A stretch of 64,000 nt of DNA from Glycine soja (lineage: Eukaryota > Streptophyta > Magnoliopsida > Fabales > Fabaceae): positions 8,205,223 to 8,269,222 of the forward strand of contig NC_041012.1 in NCBI RefSeq assembly GCF_004193775.1, written 5' to 3'. Of this stretch, positions 12,201-24,276 are shown one piece after another. The notes under the pieces are model-generated. The model worked only from the letters and a program-made list of their open reading frames with translations, searched no databases and was not told the DNA's origin. How positions within the stretch are numbered: the stretch's first letter is position 1; the number at the start of each line of letters is the position of its first letter. The position numbers were made by a program, and so were the translations under genes.

Positions 12201-13228
12201 AAAATAGAAACAAGAGTCATAAACTAATCCCACCTAACACTATAGGAAAACCAAAGCCTCAGCAGCATCCATGAGATTTGAGTAAAAAACAGTGTACAAA
12301 AAGAGTAATTTGAACTGATAGTGGCAGAAAATGGAACCCTTAATTAATTATCATGCAAATCCCAGACAAGTTTGAAAGTCCATTGACCCCATTCTATAAT
12401 TTTTACCTAATGAATTCAGTAAAAAATTATCAGATTCACTACAGACTTTTATAGCAACTAAATGAAAACAAATGATCACCTGGAAGAGATCTGCATATGT
12501 AATTTTAGGATATTTTGCCTTCACTTCCTCTGCGACATCAGAAAATCAGCCAACTCTTAGAAAGACAAGGAGACCGACATAGTTCCAATTTTGGTAAGAA
12601 CATCCTAAGCGAGTTCAATTCAACACAAGGCCGCGTGACCATGACAAATCACAAACCAAATTCAAGCCTATATGTATTATGGTTAATTCAATACTCAAAT
12701 AACACAAAGTATGTGCAAATAGATAAGCACGGAGCATTACAATTCCTAACCTAGCTAGCTAGCAAAATGAAAACGAAATAATTTTAGGAAAAGATAAAAA
12801 GTAAGGAATGAAGAAAAAGCATACGGCAGAAATCAATAGCTTTCTTCAAGCCATTATTGGCTCCGTGAGAATACTCTTCCTCGTTCCGGATCGAACCGTT
12901 AGGTCCACCGGTCTTGGTCTTAGCATCGTAAGTTCCGGCATCGTGCCAGCTGCATCAAATCAAGCTAATTCAAACACAGAAAAGGGAAACACACAGTTGC
13001 ACGATCGCAGCGTTGACCGTGTACGAAGCGAAATCTAGGTATTAAAATCAATCGTTTAATTGAAGAAGAAAAAAAATAAAAAGAGTGAGAGAGAAGAAGA
13101 AGAAGGAGTTACGCTAATCGGAGCATGAGAGGAGCGCAGTTCCTGTTAGCGATGAGTGCGCGGAGATCGCGGCGAGCCTTGTCGACCTCCTTGAGGTACT
13201 CTGCATCGACGACTACCGGCAACGCCAT
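9237..13228 (-). CDS. Membrane-anchored (peroxisomal/microsomal) L-ascorbate peroxidase, APX3-like
   Basis: Class I haem peroxidase that reduces hydrogen peroxide with ascorbate. Nine exons: 13228-13113, 12949-12825, 12529-12480, 10969-10904, 10815-10767, 10624-10542, 10451-10372, 10248-10146 and 9428-9237. They join in frame to 287 residues, the length of Arabidopsis APX3. Catalytic residues are visible: distal Arg37, Trp40 and His41 (RLAWHD), proximal haem ligand His161 in LSGGHTLG, Trp177 in the [13 protein letters not shown] block, and Asp206. Arg170 in HPERSG corresponds to the ascorbate-contact arginine. A hydrophobic span at about 259-280 followed by the basic tail RKRGK is the tail anchor that sends this subclass to peroxisomes, probably via the ER; cytosolic APX lacks it. 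The 1.5 kb intron 3 carries a MITE-like insertion. All introns are GT..AG. Confidence 0.97.
11611..12061. mobile_element. MITE-like inverted-repeat element in APX intron 3
   Basis: The element opens with GGTTTTAAATTGTGG at 11611 and closes with its near-perfect inverse CCACAATTTGAAACC at 12047-12061. It is about 450 bp long. Its left part repeats words such as 'gtggttgtgg' and 'ttgtggccactgcaattgc', a style known from short non-autonomous DNA elements in dicots. It has no coding capacity. A clean target-site duplication is not obvious, so the superfamily is left open. It lies in a 1.5 kb intron well away from both splice sites. Confidence 0.65.
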
Positions 13229-14740
13229 TCTCAACGGATTCTGGCGGAAAGGAAAGGAAAAACGAAACAACAAACAAACCTCCCCTCACCTCACTGCAGC
13301 AGAGTCTGCTAAGTGCTAACTGTGAAATGTGAATGGATAACTGTATTGTATTGTATGGGTGGTGTTCCCATTTCCCAATCCCATCGCTTATTCTATTCCC
13401 ATGCCTTCCCACTTCTCTCTTGCCACGTCACGTTACTTAATTGGCTCACAAGCTTCACGAAAATGCATAATCAATCACCTAAAAATAAAGGGACAAAATT
13501 CATACTTCCATTCACTTTTTTTTATTACTACTTAAAACTATAGCATTAATTTTATTTAATAATTTGAGATTTTTGTTAATAAAACTATTATGCACTAAAA
13601 CAATGTGTTAAAAAATCATTGAAGGATGTCTCAGCTCCACCCAGCATAAAACGAGCTTTCATATGTATATGGACACGTTTCTTATGCAAAAGGTCAATAT
13701 ACAAGAACATCCAATTTGTTGGTATCTAATCTAAAAAAATACTGTCCAATTTGTTGGTATATATATAGAGAGAGCCTTTTTTTATATTGGGTTTATAATT
13801 TTTGTTTAAAACTTAGACTTATTTAAAACAATGAAAATAATTGTTTTGATTACTTTCATTTATTATACTGAACACTAATAGTTTTCTTAAATAGAATCTT
13901 GGCACTTAAACTGACGTTTTCAAATGTTATAAATTCAATAGTTTTTCATCCCCGAATTTCAGTGCCAAAAATGCATCTTCAATTTAATTTTTTATACATT
14001 CAAAATATTTGATAAAAAAAATAATACTTTATAATATATATTGGAATATAATTAAAATTTATTAAAATAAAATGTAGAATGTAGAATTTTTACACATTCG
14101 GACGTAAAGCTGGTTTGTTGTGTGTAGTCCGAAAATCTTGGTGTAGATTTTTTACAAACGAGCCTACTTGTGCTTGATTAGTTACACAAGTTAAGAAAGA
14201 CGAAGAAAAGGCCCAATTTGAGGAATTTTCGTCTTAGACAATTTCCAACAGAAATGATTAATGGTACGAAATGTTTTTACGAACGGATGGAAGCCGCTGG
14301 GAGCCGTTGATGAGATTTTACCTCTTGTAAACTGAATTTTCCAAACCAGCATGATTGGATGTTAACGATTTCCAAAATTTCCCGAGTTTTAAGTACCCAA
14401 TAGTAAAATTGCCTCTCGATTCATAATATTGGATCACATTCTGATTCTGTTGAAATTATGGTTCAAGCTGAAAGCTGGATACGCATCATATAGGTCGTTC
14501 TTCAATGATACCAATTAAGGTAAATGTATATAATCCAAACCAAATCATATCTATGCTTTTGCTATTTCAAACCTTTTTATCTCAAACATGTACATGATTG
14601 ACAAATAAAACCAATATATATCCCAGGAACACATGAAATACCCTTCTCACCTTTTCCTTACACTGCATGGAAAACAAATTTTTAAAAAGGAAAGAAGGGG
14701 AGAAAGAAACAGAAGTACAAATCTATGGAGAATTTAATCA
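13229..14740. other. Spacer: APX promoter side and SYT 3' side
   Basis: About 1.5 kb between two minus-strand genes. The left part is the APX leader and promoter, including an ACGT-core cluster near 13422-13437. The rest is AT-rich with no recognisable coding sequence. No AATAAA signal for the SYT gene is evident close to its stop. Confidence 0.6.
13422..13437 (-). promoter_or_regulatory. Double ACGT-core bZIP site upstream of APX
   Basis: The minus strand reads AACGTGACGTGGCA, two ACGT cores six bases apart, about 195-210 bp upstream of the APX start. TGACGTGG is a hybrid C-box/G-box bound by bZIP factors and also resembles the plant unfolded-protein element TGACGTGR. The position is plausible for a proximal promoter. 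Control by a bZIP factor is an inference. Confidence 0.5.
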
Positions 14741-17700
14741 TCATGCTTCCAAGGTTCTCCACTGCAACTCTATCTGGAGGCGACCATTCTTGGAGTCTAT
14801 AAGATGGTACTTCTCATTGATTCTTTTGTTGGCAACAACATCCCCAAGATTGATGTCGATATAACCCAATGGTTCCTAATGCCGTAAGGAGCAGAAGATA
14901 ATAAAACTCAAGTCAGATCAAGTAACATGAAAGGGAAAAAAAACGTTGAGCTTAATTTCACGGCAAAGCACTGTTGTTTCAAAAGAACATATTAGTGCAA
15001 ACAAGGAATCATCAAGTGTTAAATCAAAGTTGCAATGGGCGAGCTTATAATTTCTCATTTTAGCAATAAAAGGCAAAAATGCAAGAAACACTTTGAAACA
15101 AAGATGCTCCGTAGAGTATATAAAAGCAGCATGAGTGTATAGTTTACCGCACAACATAACAAAGATCCTACTAACTATCTTCTGAAAATTCAATATAATG
15201 TTCCTCTGAACTAATGAAGTCAATTTCACATGCACTAGATTCTAGAAACATGAATACAATCATCCCTCAACATACATTTAGGCTAAATTATATAAAACTC
15301 CCTTGAAGTTTGAGACATGCGATTTACTTTCTTTGATTCAAATTAAAACAATCAACTTCCCAATAATAAGGTTCCATCAAAATAGACAGCAGTGAGCATG
15401 ACATTACCCAAAGCTAAAGGCACTTGTGTAATTCAGCCTACATTTTTATATTTGGATTTGGAATCATTAAAAGTTTGTGCAGATTCCACACGTGTTTTAA
15501 CTTTTTTCAACAATTTGAGGCTTTCTAGTCTAACTCACTCTTGCATAAGGCTCGGGCTTAGTTTCTACAGTATGCCATCATACTAATGATAATGCATCAC
15601 ATAATTCAGAACTCTAGAGTTGCTATGATTATGTACCTTTTGGTGGAGCAGGTTTCTTGATGAAGTACTGACAACCTCCACATGCAATCTATCATTGGTG
15701 GGAGGCTCCTCCACCATAAATTGGAACTCATCTTCCCATCTTGGATCTCTGTTCTTTTTAATGCGCTGTGATTATAACCATAGGCATCATCAGCATTCCA
15801 TACAAAAATCAGTATTCCATACAAAAAAACCAATATCAGCCTGAATTTAATGTATACATGTATCACTCCAATCTTTTTATCTTTGACATTTGCATCTGCA
15901 TCCCATTATCTTCTTGCTCTTTTCTATTTTTTGTTAGATTAATAAAAAGAATTATGAATTTGCTACTCGAGTAAAGACAAGAAAAAATAACTAGACCATA
16001 TGCTGGGTAGAATGGTTAGACTACAATATGTTTGATTAAATTCTCCAACAGTATACCACATTCTATAAGAGATTTGCCAAACTGGAACCTGTACCCCCAC
16101 CCCTCCTAAGTAGCATCTATTAGCAACAACCTATGGGGATTTAGTTGAATGGAAATAATTTCAGAAACCCATTAAGGAGTATTAAAACCCAAGCTTGTAA
16201 AGAGGGGTTTTCCCTATCTTCCAGGGGAAAGGTTAGGGAGCCTAATATTTTATTTATTCCAGATAATCCAGAAGAAACAAAAAGTAAAATGCAAGTATTT
16301 CTTGGGATTCTGTACCTTAGTTTTTTTCTCCTCCCCTCTGAAAATAAGACGTACATGTGGATTAGTGTGATACTTTCCTTCAACGTCTTGAGCTTCATGG
16401 ACTATAACTACAAGCAAACCTCCACCAGCTGGAGTACCTTCAGGAGCTTTCGGTACTGTCTGTGTCTCCTCAAACCCCTTGCCCAAATCCTCCTCCTTGA
16501 AGGGTTTATAAGTCAATTCCACAACAATCTGCCCTCGTGACTTCTCATTTTGGACATCATTAGGATCCATATTTTTTAGGAGGTCAAGAGAAAAACGTTT
16601 AGTCTCTTCAGGGGAAACTTCTTTTAAAGGGATCACATTCATACCCATCTTGTCATGCTTCCCAACCTAAGCACAGATACAAAAAAACAACATTCAGTTA
16701 TGATATCATAAGAAGAAACTAGAAAAAACACTTACAGTTCAACAGATTTACCTGCTCCCAGTCATAAACATTAATCTCTAAAACCTGGGAGTCTGGATCT
16801 TTAACAACCATATTGAATTCTTCATTCCATTCAGGATTTAAGTTCTTGTGCTTCACAGTAGTCTTTTTCGATGGCAATTTATCCTCAGTAAGCTTTAGCT
16901 TCACATAAGGGTCAGATGCACCAAGAAGATCTTTCTTCTTTAACTTAATTGCTTGCAGAACCTTTACATGTAAAATACCAACAGGCCTCTTCAAGGCTCT
17001 AAGATTCCCAATAACATTCACAAGAAAAAACAGAAAAGAGTTAAGGTAATATACCATTATATTTTGACAAACATTTATAGAAATGAAGTAACATACTTTG
17101 ACATATCTAACACTTGAACTTCCAAGGTTTTGGGCCATAGATACATGTTTGCAACCTGATCTTTAATAAGCTCCTGAAAATAAGCGATGAATACTTCAAT
17201 AAACCAAAACCAAAACAAGCGTAGTACAATAACAATAACATGGATATGTTACAAAAGCATAAACCGCGAGTGCACACCATAAACCAAAGAATACATTACA
17301 TATGTGCTATACATAAAAGGACCACCAGTTTTCTGTGTACACTTTAATCTGTAATAATAAAACTTAAATAAAACAAGGTAGCATAATCAAGAAAATGGAA
17401 GGCATTTAAGATGGCCAAAACAAACTTTCAATTTCATAGATGTGACCAATCAAATGATATTTCTATAACTAATTCTACAAGAGAAGAAAATGCCAAAACA
17501 AAAAGCTGGCTTGAATCTAAAAAGGTAACAGCACCCAACTGAATCTGACACCACTGGACCACTTTAACCAAGAAGACCTAATTATACCCTCAATGAACTG
17601 TAAAATAACACCTTACAAGCCCACAAACAGTTCAAATTCAGACCCCTACACTACATATTTCGTCATGTTCACATCACACAGGTTCTTATTTCCTTTAGCA

Positions 17701-20624
17701 ATCAAATTTCTATCTGACATGTGCAAACACAACACCAGCTTGATGCAAGAAATTGTTCCATGATAATTTTCCCACCATTATGCCAGCAAAGATGTTTTGT
17801 GCATACACAAATCAATGGTCTGTACTGAGAATATCACACATTTCAAAATAAAATCTACTTGAGCAAACAATTGTTCATTTCTAGCATGGTGAGATTGTCT
17901 ACTATGCAGCCGGTGTCAACTCTGGCTTAAAGAATGGAAGAAGAATGTAAGCAAGTTCAGACTTCAAATATTAACCATGTAGATAGGAAAGGGGGGGGGG
18001 GGGGGGGGGGAGCAGACAAACAGATAAAGAAGATACCATCTTATACCTGAACAATCCTATAGACCCCCGGAATAGACATAAGATCAGCCCCTATGAGCTT
18101 TAGCCCAAAGTCAACATGTGGCTGCAAAATAATGTACACCAAAAACAGAAAGAAGATAATAACCGGATATAAAATAATCACAAGTTGATATCAATTTGGG
18201 GCAGGAAGAAAACAATACCAAAGTTTCCAAACATTCAAAATAAAATCAAATAATTTAATTATGTATAAGCAGGAAGAAAAAATGTTAGAATTTCAACATC
18301 ATCAAGGATATCATAAAATGGCAATAATAACTCCAGATATCATCATAAGCATCAACAAAAATATACCTACAATCGCAAATCATTTGCATATGGAAGAAAC
18401 CCACCCAAAAAGAAAAGAACTACAATCACAATTATATTTGAAGTTACTAAACTACTAATAAGGGAGGAAAGCAAGTTATTTGAACATGATCCCTTGTCGA
18501 CAAAAGCTGAAAGCTTGATAAATGATCATCACTATAATAGCCCTAGAATCTCTCAAAAATATTTTGAAGGTCACCTTTCAGTTTTAAAATGTGTAAATAT
18601 CAGTGACTATGATGAATTTTTTTAATTCTAAACAAGTCAAGTGCAAAGGTTATTTATTTCATTTAGGTTACGTCAGAAAAGGGAGTTGTGATTGTGATTG
18701 CCAGAAGTTAGTGATTCTTAATACATGTCTAGTATTCCTAAAAGTAAAAACAATTACATTCTTAAAACATTCAAGACTTTATGGGGACAAATAGCAATGA
18801 AATGTACATGTAACAAAAGAAGACAGAAATATATCCTGAATTTAAGCATTTTCAATAGGAAGACCATGCATTGAACTTGCACATAAGTAGGTCAGAATGA
18901 AAGATCTATCCCAGCTCCTCTTTCCCAATAAGAATAGAATATCCAATCATCCAGTACGGGGTTTCTATCAACATTACTTCCAACTAGAAAACACTCCATG
19001 ATAACACTATCAAATACTCTACTTGTGTCTTTCATTACATGTTCAAGTGAGCATGCAAAGTAGGTGGGGGGAAGTAATACACCCAACAATCACCAACCTT
19101 TTCCATGAGAGAGACGTATATGTTCGCAAAGCAAGGAAAGCTAGGAACCAAAGGCTTCAAAGTAATACGAGGCAAAAGGAAAACTTGCAAATCCACAACC
19201 TGAAAAGAAATAAGAGCTCTCAGTGGGAAGGGAAAAAAAGTTATCAATCCCCTCTCTACCAACACGCACCAAAACACAATAAAGTTACCTGCACAGTTGC
19301 TTTCAACCCAAATGCCTTAACAGAAACAGTGACATTAGGATTTGCAGCCCATTTTACAGAAGGCTCCATAATTAACTCCTTCTCATCAGTCACATAAACT
19401 TTCATTCCTATAAATGTGCATTTAACAAAAGAAGTATTAGGAATATTCATGACAAAAACAGAGGATCTTATGGGGAAATGCATTATAATAGAAAATATTG
19501 ATTTAAGACCAACAAGCCATATAAGAAGATTTTGTGTGTAAATGCTGGTTACTCTTTCTGTAACTCTGCTTCATATCCCAAAAAGGCTAATATCTTTGGT
19601 ATCACCGGCAATGTCTAAAAATAGCAAATATTCATGGACCCTAGATTCACTGAGTCACATTTCACACAGTCAAGGGAGCAGTCATGATCTAATGGCTATT
19701 TTTTTCTTTTTCTAATATTATATTAACTTTACAGAGTAAAAAAATAAAATTAAAGGTTAAGATTCAAAATTCTGTCTTTCTGACTGCAGAAAATCCACAT
19801 CAAATATTTATCCCCTTGTAAGCAATAGAAGAGAATAGAAACTCGGTGAAAACAGCTAACACTGTTCACAAGACATTGTCGGACAATTACAAGGTTCTTA
19901 TCCGGATCTACTTACTAACCTTGAAATGTTGGAGGCAGTGACCCCAGTGTGAGTGTTTCAAACTCAACGGAATCAATTTTGTATTTAGGAATCTGCTCAG
20001 CAATTATAGGTTTTGCAATGTTCTTCGCAGTCTTGCATATTGCCTAAATAAATTAAAAATATCTCCATAGTCAAACAAGCTTAGAAACAAGGAGAATCAA
20101 AAGCCTAGTATAGTAGATGTTAATCTCGAAGAGTTAAAGCATATATTAAAACTACAAACCTTGTCAAGATACGGCCACATATATTCTACAAACTTGTTCA
20201 GCCAGTCAAGCTTGACAAAAAAAAAAAAAAAATTAAACAAATTATTCAGTAGTCAAATCCTACTAAAGTAAAAAAAAAAAAAAAAAAGCAAGTACAAATT
20301 GGGTAATAGTAGGTTACCCGATCAAAATCGGGATTTTTTATCCAAAGAGGAATCTCGGGAAACATTCGTTGCAGAGTCTCTTGCTCTTGCTCCGCCAATG
20401 GCTTGATTTCAGGATCCTGTCCAAGCCACAGTTATTAAATTCAAACACAAAGACAACAATGCTTAAAGAATCATATGCAGCAGCATATAGCTGCTACACA
20501 CAAACATACGTACCTCAACATTGGTGGGTTGGAAGTAGATGAAGAGAAAGTAGCCAGCCACGAGACCAATCGAAATCCCAACCCCAAATCCCAAAAACCC
20601 CAAAATGGTACCAAAGAAACCCAT
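14741..20624 (-). CDS. Plant synaptotagmin, SYT1/SYT2 type (TM-SMP-C2A-C2B)
   Basis: ER protein that tethers ER to plasma membrane and shifts lipids through its SMP domain; in plants it supports membrane integrity under stress. Twelve exons: 20624-20514, 20416-20318, 20210-20160, 20043-19920, 19407-19289, 19199-19098, 18121-18047, 17173-17097, 16998-16752, 16666-16316, 15765-15637 and 14875-14741. They join in frame to 539 residues (Arabidopsis SYT1 has 541). An N-terminal hydrophobic hairpin (about 1-32) starts MGFFGTILGF. The SMP domain is about 67-250. C2A begins near 258 and keeps acidic calcium ligands Asp276, Asp282, Asp332, Glu334 and Asp340. C2B (about 415-520) has Asn437 where Asp is expected and no acidic third loop, so it is probably calcium-independent. 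Intron 7 holds a 20-base G run. SYT1 versus SYT2 cannot be settled. Confidence 0.96.
17991..18010 (+). repeat. Poly-G homopolymer of 20 bases in a SYT intron
   Basis: Twenty consecutive G on the plus strand, therefore C20 in the transcript. It lies 36 bases inside intron 7 from the exon 7 donor. Runs this long are unstable in replication and hard to sequence, so the length may be inexact. Confidence 0.85.
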
Positions 20625-20893
20625 TTCAACTCGATTCTTTTTCTTTCAGCTAAACTCTGTTCCAGATCGCGATTTCTCTCCACTACTACTACACCATTAT
20701 TCCTCTACTCGGTTTATCGCAATAGATCAATTATTTTAAAGTAAGGAAAAAAAATCGTTAGAGATTTTGTCCTTATAGCTGAGGTGGGGGCAGGTTATTG
20801 AAACGGTTGAAGACCAAAGACGAAGCAATTGAACGGCGAGAGACGGAAACAGAAAGCAAAGCATCCCTAAAATGAATTAATATAAATAAATAT

Positions 20894-20902
20894 ACACGTG
20901 GC
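20894..20902 (-). promoter_or_regulatory. G-box/ABRE (CACGTG core) upstream of SYT
   Basis: The plus strand reads ACACGTGGC with a palindromic CACGTG at 20895-20900, about 270 bp upstream of the SYT start. It matches the ABRE core bound by bZIP factors in abscisic-acid and dehydration responses. It sits beside the TATATTTATTTATA stretch read on the minus strand, which could serve as TATA region. Function is inferred from motif and position. Confidence 0.5.
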
Positions 20903-21497
20903 GTGCATGGAAAGCTGTCGGCATGGGTTTCAGCCAGATCACCTGATGGTGACCGTGATTGCCAATGCCTCTACGCGGATACTGGACACCTGGCTAGTTT
21001 CCATGTAAAATAAGACAAGCAAGTAGTTACCTTTCACACCAAAGACAGAAAATATTAAGACATAAGAAACATTTTAATCTACAAATAAAAATAAAAATTA
21101 TCGGGAATAAAAATAATATTTATGTTGGTAGCTATTGCAACTATGATTCAACACTTTGACCGGTTGAGTGTTGACTCTCTAGTAATAGTAAGTAGTTGGT
21201 GAAAGAAAGGTCAGATGGGCCATGCATGGGTCCAGTAATCAAGTTGTTAATCCATAGCTTTGATATTAAACAATGAGCGTTTATTCAAAACATGGCAGTG
21301 ATTGCAACTCATTATGATAGTTTTCAAGCTCCCAACCCCCTCCCACCCCTCAATTCAATCCCTTACGCTTTTAGTTAGAAATTAGAAGAAGAAAAATTGA
21401 CTGGAAATAAAATACAATAGAATATTTGGCTTTTTGGTTTCAATAAAAATGAAAGGAGAAATTTTAATATTATAAAAATTAATACATAATCGATTCA

Positions 21498-22728
21498 GTA
21501 TGTGTTTGGATTGTATTCAAAACTATGGTGGAGGATGATGAAGTAGATCAAACTTAATTTTAATCAAAAAATTGCATATATTAGTTATCTTTATAAAATT
21601 AATTATGATCAAAAAATCATGGTGGAGTTGAAATAAGTAGGAATAATTTATAATTCTATCAAAATCAACAATAATTGATTTTTGTCCAATTTACTCTCAA
21701 TCATATGTTTATTGTTTATTGATTTTAAAAGAATAATTAAAAGTCTCGATATATTTATTTACTTTTGAATGCATTTTGTCTAATTTATTTTTACACTCAT
21801 CCTTAATAGTGTGATAGATCATATTAAAAATATAATAAAAATATTAAAAAATATATTGTTTATCCTCTTTGACCAAAGATTTACCCTCACACTGGTACGC
21901 TTAATATTATTTATACTTTGATGCTTATGTTAAGTTAGTACTTTTATTATTTATTTTATCCAATTTTAATTTTAATGTTTTATAAGAAATGTGGTTATAT
22001 TTCAAAAGTTAGCATATTATATACATACTGTTATACTGTTTCAACTTTACGTAATTGATTTTGAATGTTGTAAAATTAATTTTACATAATTAATTATTAT
22101 TATAACTGATTATGAAGTAACACGATTTTTGCTTGAATAACAGATATTAGAAAAGTAATTTTTTAATAGAATATTGTTTAAAAGCTTTCAATCAAAATTG
22201 ATTTTGAAGGTATAATAATCAAAATAAATTTTAATATCTATATACATATTTTATTATAATTAATTTTAATTATATATGATTACTATCAAATAGGCATAAC
22301 TAAAATTAAGTCGGCATGTGTATAATATGCTACCTTTTGAAATAAAACCACATCCCATATAAAACATTAAAATTAGATAAATTCTATTTTAATATGATTT
22401 GTCACACACTATTAATGGTATGAGTGTACCCGTAAATTAGATAAAAATGCATTCAAAATTAAATAAATATAACAATACTTTTAATTATATTTTTTATTTT
22501 GACATATTTAATTATATTTTTAAATCAATAAATAAATAATAAACATATGCACATGAGTGGATGTGAGGGTAAATTAGCCCAAATAAAAGTCAAATTGATT
22601 TTTGTAGAAGCATGAGTTACTCTTACCTTTTTCAATTCTATCATAACTTTTTTCATCAAAAGTGATTCTACCATGATTGCTATCACTATAATGTATCATA
22701 ATTTTAGATATTATTCAAATACACACTA
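21498..22728. mobile_element. Large foldback element, arms over 400 bp
   Basis: The left end near 21498 reads AGTATGTGTTTGGATTG and the right end near 22728 is its inverse (TATTCAAATACACACTA). Similarity continues inward along both arms. Matched words include 'catatgtttattgtttattgatt' at about 21700 against the inverse near 22530, and 'ttagcatattat' at about 22010 against the inverse near 22325. Arms are about 420-540 bp with a spacer of about 270 bp; the left arm has extra sequence. No transposase is encoded, so it is a non-autonomous or collapsed DNA element. The target duplication is unclear. Confidence 0.7.
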
Positions 22729-24211
22729 AATGTTTCGGACCATAATAAATAAATATATATATAAATAAATCGTGCACTATTAATACAATGTGTGACTTTT
22801 TTACCGGCCAAAAGTCCATGTTATATTATAGATTTTGGATCAAGGACACAAAAGTAAAGAACATATTACTCACCCAAAATCACAAAATCCATGTTATAGC
22901 ATAAGGTACAAAAGTAAAGCTCGCCCAAAATTACCTGTTATAGCATAGACACAATTGTGGGATCTACTAATTTTCAAATTAATTCCATCATAAATCATTG
23001 CTATCAAATGTCCCATGTTAATTCAATCTATTTTAAAATAAATTTCTTTTAATTAGATTGAATGAAACAAAACCAATCAAAGTTGGATAAAAAATGAAGT
23101 CAAAAAAACTAATTTAAAAGAACTTTATTTTAATTTTATTCTGTTTTTTTCATTAAGTTGTTGATGCAATAACTTTTACTAACTATAGAATTTTGTATAA
23201 AAATTCTAACCAATCACCTTTAAATGAAAGTTTTTCTTTCAATCCCATTTTTTGCATCTATATGTCTTAAACATATATTTATTTTTAAAAAAATATAAGT
23301 TTAGCTATACTCAAACCAATAACTTTTTGTTCCAATTTAATATTTTAGATGGATAGAAATTCATATATGAGATATGTTATTACTATTATATAATTATATT
23401 GCTATAACTTTTTCATTTATCCTATATGACATATGGTATAACTTTTTTGTATTAATTTGAAATTTTGTTGAGTTTAAATTTTTTTAGATTAGTTCATTAT
23501 TTATTATATAATACAATTTTTTTAAGTCAATATAGAATATAATATTAAAATATATTTTTTTGTCTTAATCTCTCATTAAGAAAATGAAAGTCTGACTAAT
23601 CCATAATTTAGTCAAAAAATTAGTAAAAATTTATCAAAAATTATTTTCACTAAGATTAAATTAGAATAATATCTAAATAATTTAATATTAACCACATGTG
23701 TCCAATCAATTGGTTATAAAATATACATTTAAATAGTATTTCTTCAACAACTATTTTAATTTTGATTACATTATAGACCATTAAACATTATCTCTGAATA
23801 TATATATATAAGCTATCTAATTATCTATGACTAAACTCATTTTTATACAAACACAACATGAAAAATTATTATCTTTAGTGATCATAGTCACGAACTTTGT
23901 ACAAACAGTAACACACTAACATCTCATACATGCTTAAAGAGTATTTTTAGCTTTCACCGATTGACACGTTATTTCATTATATATTTCAATGGTTCAAGTG
24001 CAAATCCATAAGTTATTGTCTTCATAAGGATAGATTTCCAACTAATAATTAGTGTTATTGTGTCAGCAATATAACTTTCATAAACATGGATTCTAGAATA
24101 ATTAAAAAATTAATTAGTAACATATTGTATAATATTGTTTGTTTTTAGAAGATGCTTTTAAAAGTATTCTTTAATATTAGTCTTTTTAAAAATAATTCTA
24201 TTATGTGGATA

Positions 24212-24276
24212 ATATATATCTTACTAAATACTTAGTGGTATATAAATATGTAGTGATATTTAGTAAGATATATATC
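24212..24276. repeat. Short hairpin, stem about 20 bp
   Basis: ATATATCTTACTAAATA is followed after a loop of about 26 bases by its inverse TATTTAGTAAGATATAT, with further A/T pairs outside. It lies in non-genic AT-rich DNA. It could be the core of a small inverted-repeat element. Confidence 0.6.
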
